The notes under the pieces: model-generated | Database searches by the model: none | Seen by the model: only the letters and a program-made list of their open reading frames with translations | What the model was told of the DNA's origin: nothing | Assembly (NCBI GenBank): GCA_003255065.1 | Contig: QAOA01001247.1 | Location: forward strand, 196,092-260,091 | DNA: 64,000 nt | Reading direction: 5' to 3' | From: Cercis canadensis | Lineage: Eukaryota > Streptophyta > Magnoliopsida > Fabales > Fabaceae | Shown: positions 59,473 to 64,000 of the stretch, piece by piece | Position numbering within the stretch: position 1 is the first letter of the stretch | Layout: the number at the start of each line of letters is the position of its first letter | Made by a program: the position numbers and the translations under genes

Positions 59473-61399
59473 TTTCTTACTCTGCAACTCAAAATTCTAA
59501 AATTTTACAACTTTTTCAAATGGGGGTCCAACTTTTCGCTTATTCTGCAGAAAATATGAAAGGAAGCAGCACGAGACCAGTAAGAAATTGATGGGTTCCC
59601 TCAATTTAACAAACAGTGAAGATGAAATCGGATGAAGCTTTGCCGCAATACAACAGGAATCAGCTATAGAGAATTGGAGGAATTGCGAAAAAAGAGAGCG
59701 CAAATAAGAGAGGGTCTGCAAGCAAAGACCTAGAGGCTAGAGAGAAGAACGAAAGCAGAGTTTTTATTTTTCTCTTTTATTCAAAAATAATGTGTTTTCT
59801 TTTTAACAGAAAAATATTTAATTATGGAGTAAAAGGTTACTTTCCAAAAATTCAAGTGCTATTACTTATATTGTTAAGGTTGTGTTTGGTATAAGAAATA
59901 ACACAATATTACTATAACTAATGAGATCTTTCTAACAACTAGAATTAAAACATGGGAAGTGACAATGCCTGATTTGGAGCAGGAGGAAAGGTTGGATGGC
60001 GTGCTACTCGTAAATAATGAAAAGTCAAGAGTCGGGGTTTGCGCCCGAGCTCCGATGCTTAAGTTAGTGATGTCCGAGGTATCAAGATGTATCTATTGAT
60101 CTTGGATCAGAGAAAGAATCCCCCTATATCTATCATGCGGAGAGTATTTATAGAGGAGTTTTTTGGGGGTTTGAAGGTCATGGATAATTTGGATATGAGC
60201 CTTACAACGAATGAGCCTGATGGTTTGTGGGCCGAAATACCGGGTATTTACAAGAAGCACACAGTGATGAGATCATAGACAATTAGCACATGCATATTGG
60301 ACACTTCAAATGTTTATATTTCAATATCCAACATTGGTTCATTAGAAAACATATGCATAAGATCATGATCATGATGATCAAATTATAGCACAATCAATTA
60401 TATCTAGGGATATATAGTTATAACAAATCTTAACCAAGGGCAGCAAAATATTTTAGAAGATGCTAAGATACAAATTGGAGTAAAAAATACAGCATATCGC
60501 ATACGAGATTATTAAACAAAGACACTAAATTTTGCTTGTTCTGTGGAGCATAATGCCTAAGGAAATTATGCAAGATTAGGTGGTCTCTACAACCAAAGAA
60601 CTGTTACTTCAGAAGAAGTCTTTAAATGAATACAACCTACCTATAATTTCTAAAAGTAATGATGCATCTACTTTCTACCAGATGATAAAACTTATACTAC
60701 CATCTCCTTAATTGTTAGTTCTTTTAATTGCAATTTTCCTCTTCCGCAAAGAATTGAATAATTAACTTGGCAAATGATCTTTAAAACCTCAAACGTGTCA
60801 TCCAAACATCCACCCAAGCGATGAGAACTTACTGAATCAAACTTAAATAAAGGAAACAAAAAAATGGTCCATGATGCAGGCCACTTTTAGTCAATAATTT
60901 CAAGAGAAAAAAAATATCTCCCATATTCATACACGCTAAAAATATATATTCCTACTATAATCTAGCTGAAGTAAAAATTTGATAGAAATTATGCGAATGG
61001 GACAAAACCAGATTAACAGTAATCCATAATCCATAATTATTCAAACCAAATTAAGGACAAACAAAATAAAAACCCTAAAACCAAAATCCTTAAAATTATT
61101 CAAATCCCTAACCCTACTCAGCAATGAACAATCAATTATTGAGCAACCGGCAAACAACTGAAAATATTAGAGTTTAAAAACCTCTTACCTCACGAGTTGA
61201 GGACCAATCCAAGCTATGAGCACCGACTTGTAGCAGACCAAACCAACAGAGAAGAGGGCGAGGGAGATGGAGATGGATAGAAAGATACGAGAGATGATGA
61301 GAGACTAGTTAAAGGTTGAGGCCTTGAGCTCCAGAGAAGATAAGAGAATGATCAATGGTGAATTAGTGATATGAGACTGAAAGAGGAGAGGGAGACAAT
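59473..61399. other. ELP6 upstream region and intergenic DNA
   Basis: 59473-59780 is the probable ELP6 leader and promoter. Near 59950-60280 a compositionally different, GC-richer patch (for example gtcggggtttgcgcccgagc) looks like a decayed transposon piece, but no class could be assigned. 61190-61399 is purine-rich with repeated gagatgg/gagaga motifs. No gene is recognised. Confidence 0.55.
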
Positions 61400-63116
61400 C
61401 GAAGACCTGCGGCAAGTCCTTGAATAATACAGTTTTGGAAACAAATTCCACAATTGCAGTAGTTTTGAAACAATTTCCATTGCTGCGGCACTTTTTTTTT
61501 TTTTTTTTCAAACTTGAGAGTCGAATTTTCATGGAGGATGCGCCAAATTTTGACCTGTGGAGTGCCGCATTTTTAGCTTCTTTTTTTTTTCATGTCAAAT
61601 GATTTTTCATGAGATAAGTGCCGCAATCAGGAATTGGATTCCCTCTTTTGCTTCCAAACATGCCTTTCTTCTTCTTCTCAAATGCCAATGGTGGAGGCTC
61701 AGCTTGTCCATTTTCATCTGGGGAAGCAAGCAATGATGGATGAATTGGAGTGAGATTCCCTTTTTCGGGCCTCAACGAAATAACTTCGCATTCTTGAACT
61801 TCCCACACATGAATCAACTTATCCTTTCCTGCACTGGCCAAATAATGGCCATCAGAACTAAACTTAATGGTCCAAATGCACCCTTCATGAGCCTGAATTT
61901 CTTGACTAAGATGCAAAGCAGAAAGGTCCTTATGTGACTTGCCACTTTGCCTAACTCTCACCCAATCATTTTTAGCCTGTTTTGTCTCCGGCAAGGGTAA
62001 TCCTTATGGTGCTACCATTGCCTCCCTTTCTCTCTCACCAAAATACCCACTTGCCACACCCTTTATGCTCTTCAACATTGCAGCACCTCTTCCCTTGCTC
62101 ATTCTCAAGCTCTTTGAAATGTAATTATTCCCAGCTAGTTTCCTTTCTTTCCCATCATTGTGATTACTTCCAACATTTTCACCCCTCATTAGTCTTTAAC
62201 AACAGGGAAATGCCCAACAGTTTTCTCGAATTCCTCTATGGTTAATTGCTTCCCTGTCTGCAAATCACTTAGCATATTCCACATTCCATCTTCACGATAC
62301 TCATTCACAATAAACTCCTTCCCAGTGTCCAGATTCTTGATCAAGAAAAAAGCCCCCACTCGTGAATTTGACTTTGAACTAGACCATTGTCCGTTATGTC
62401 GTTGCGATTGCCCCTCCACGCCGGAATCTTTCCCAGTCACTCTGCTTCCATCTTGGTATGGAGTACATATCTTGGAGTGAGATGCAACAATCTCCGTTGA
62501 GGTTCTCGTCAGACACCGCTTTGAGATCTTCCCAATAAACTGTTCTTTCCTAGTTATCCCCATGGAAAAAAAATCAATGTCTCCATCGGAACATGACCAG
62601 CCCATAACAAATGCAACAGGGGAACGGGAAGGCTTTCTTTTCTGTTCCTCTGAAACAGAGTTGCCATTTTTGCTCGTCGTAGTTGCCGGAACCGATGAAG
62701 AAGAACAAGAAGAAGAAGGGTTACCGTTTGCATTGGCATTACCATGACCTTTTTCGAACTTTTTCGAGATTGCACGATCAAGGTCAATGCTTGTGACCTT
62801 TTAACTCTCTTTGTTTTCATCTAACCCCATGCCATGAAAAATCATTTGACATGAAAAAAAAAGGCCAAAAATGCAGCACTCCACAGAAGTTCCAAAGGAA
62901 ATTTGGCACTCATTTTTTTACAATAAAAAAAAATTTGACATGAAAAAAAAAGGTTGACATATTTTTGGGGCAAAATTCGGCACACCCTCCATGAAAATTT
63001 GACACTCAAGTTTAAAAACAAAAAGTGCCGCATCAATGGAAATTGTTTCAAAACTGCCGCAAGTGTGAAATTTGTTTCCAAAACTACATTATTCAAGGAC
63101 TTACCTCCGAAGACTT
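61400..63116. mobile_element. Pack-MULE-like element carrying a WD40 gene fragment
   Basis: The element proper is 61409-63107 (1699 bp). Its left terminal inverted repeat (about 61409-61611) and right repeat (about 62833-63107) share gcaagtccttgaataat / attattcaaggactta ends, a caatttccattg-tgcggcac block, and catgtcaaatgatttttcatg at the inner edges. The right arm has an extra ~70-bp segment that looks like an internal duplication. Flanking it are cgaagacct (61400-61408) and cgaagactt (63108-63116), a 9-bp target duplication with one mismatch. Long inverted repeats plus a 9-bp duplication are diagnostic of Mutator-like elements. There is no transposase, and the interior is a gene-derived fragment, the definition of a Pack-MULE. 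Confidence 0.85.
61612..62832 (-). pseudogene. WD40-repeat (WDR44-like) gene fragment captured in the transposon
   Basis: On the minus strand the sequence reads as the N-terminal and first-repeat part of a plant WDR44-like protein. The order is ID-LDRAISKKFEKGHG, then GWSCSDGDIDFFSMG, then NLDTGKEFIVNEYREDGMWN, then LQTGKQLTIEEFEKTVGH. Next is a one-base deletion near 62190 that shifts frame into MRGENVGSNHNDGKERK and ...KSIKGVASGYFG. An in-frame TAA lies at 62004-62006, followed by WVRVRQSGKSHKDLSALHLS and QEIQAHEGCIWTIKFSSDGH. The sequence runs without visible introns, so the capture may have involved an intronless exon or a spliced copy. It ends in the left inverted repeat. Most WD repeats are missing. 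It cannot encode a full protein. Confidence 0.8.
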
Positions 63117-64000
63117 CTCTAGATCCCTTCAAAATCTGTCAATTTCATGTTAGGCGTCCTAATAAACGATGACATACTGTATAAAATTTAACACTCATTT
63201 GTAAAGACTTGGTTTAGGCGGTTCGGTTCAAGGGCCAGGTTCGATTTGAAATTTGGAAACCGCAGCCCGAACTGCATTGCTGCAGTTTAGAATTTTTGGA
63301 CCTAAACTGCATCGCAACAATCGGTTTAAGCGACTCGAATAGTGTGGTTCAGTTCGAGTTGAGCAGTTTGGTCGAGTTGACCTCGCCCGGTGAACAACCT
63401 TAATAAATATCATAAAAATTGTCACACAAAAAATTATAAAAATTCTGTCCAAATGATTTGAGTGTTCATATAAAAGGTATCACTTCATTGACAAAATAAA
63501 AAATTATAACTTGAATTATCATAAATTTTTTCCTTGTAATTTTTTGAGAAATTGATTGATGACATAACAACATCGACTTACCATAACGTTTGAAACAAAA
63601 TTATCGAAACATCTCGAGAAAGAATTTACCAATTAGAGGTGTGTGAGTAACATCAAAATTTTCCTTTAACAAAAAGTAATATCAAAATGTTCCCATCAAT
63701 AAATTCCCCTGCCCCCCTCTTACCTTTTAGAGATGAGTAAGTAATATCAAAATTTTCCTTTAACAAAAAGTAATATCAAAATATTCATATCATGATCAGC
63801 AAAACTGCGACCTTTACAGCAATACAAAGGTATTGTGTTAGGTCATTTCCAATCTAGATAAAAGGAATGCACCTTTTGATGAATTGAATAGTCTTGATGA
63901 TGAAGCATTGGGCATCTGCATCAGCTAATGCCCATGATACTTTAAGAAATTTTCCCCCAAGACAAAAATAACACAAGCTCAATCATGCCAGAACCTCTGC
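63117..64000. other. Intergenic DNA at the window end
   Basis: No gene is recognised. A short direct duplication is visible: agtaatatcaaaattttcctttaacaaaa and variants at about 63645-63680 and 63738-63780. The rest is AT-rich, with a GC-richer patch near 63220-63400 (ggttcggttcaagg, gcgactcgaat) of unknown origin. Confidence 0.5.

Noticed and set aside
59473..59487. ELP6 start upstream of 59472
   Set aside because: The only in-frame upstream codon giving a longer product is a TTG, so the ATG at 59472 is preferred.

Overview
This window is nuclear DNA from a dicot plant, probably a woody rosid, although the species cannot be named from sequence alone. The evidence is the AT-rich intergenic DNA, GT-AG introns, a CC-NBS-LRR resistance gene, a plastid-protein gene of a plant-only family, plant-type SINEs and MITEs, and plant-type promoter elements on a ribosomal protein gene. 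Five single-N positions mark joins in the assembly. Three of them sit between direct copies of about 280-330 bp, which look like unmerged contig ends rather than biology.

Layout: 1-5.5 kb is gene-poor with SINE and LINE debris. A very-long-chain enoyl-CoA reductase gene (CER10/ECR, + strand, 4 exons) lies at 6.1-9.2 kb. After another SINE-bearing gap comes an intact single-exon CNL-type NLR on the minus strand (14.9-18.2 kb). The spliceosomal RNA-binding protein MAC5/RBM22 (+, 4 exons) is at 20.2-24.3 kb. From 25.3 to 28 kb there is a LINE remnant, a large inverted duplication of an F-box gene fragment, and an array of ~126-bp tandem repeats. Ribosomal protein eL30 (+, 5 exons) is at 29.6-31.2 kb, and a glutaredoxin-DEP-DUF547 protein (-, 6 coding exons) at 32.7-37.3 kb. 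A plastid protein of the At4g37920 family (+, 6 exons) is at 41.2-44.8 kb, followed by a small histidine-rich polytopic membrane protein (+, 3 exons) at 45.9-47.9 kb. Very AT-rich DNA with foldback elements and a ~155-bp tandem repeat fills 48-53.4 kb. Elongator subunit ELP6 (-, 5 exons) is at 53.4-59.5 kb. The last notable object is a Pack-MULE-like transposon at 61.4-63.1 kb carrying a broken WD40 gene.

The genes are unrelated housekeeping and defence genes in ordinary plant gene spacing; no operon or cluster logic applies. All seven spliced coding models were built by hand from splice signals and frame. Each closes exactly in frame at or near the expected family length, which is the main support for their coordinates.

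The most interesting structures are not standard genes. One is the Pack-MULE with ~200-275 bp terminal inverted repeats and a 9-bp target duplication. Another is the F-box hairpin with ~250-bp arms and a 10-nt loop, resembling a young small-RNA locus. There is also a hAT-like MITE with a perfect 8-bp target duplication, and several SINE insertions with target duplications.
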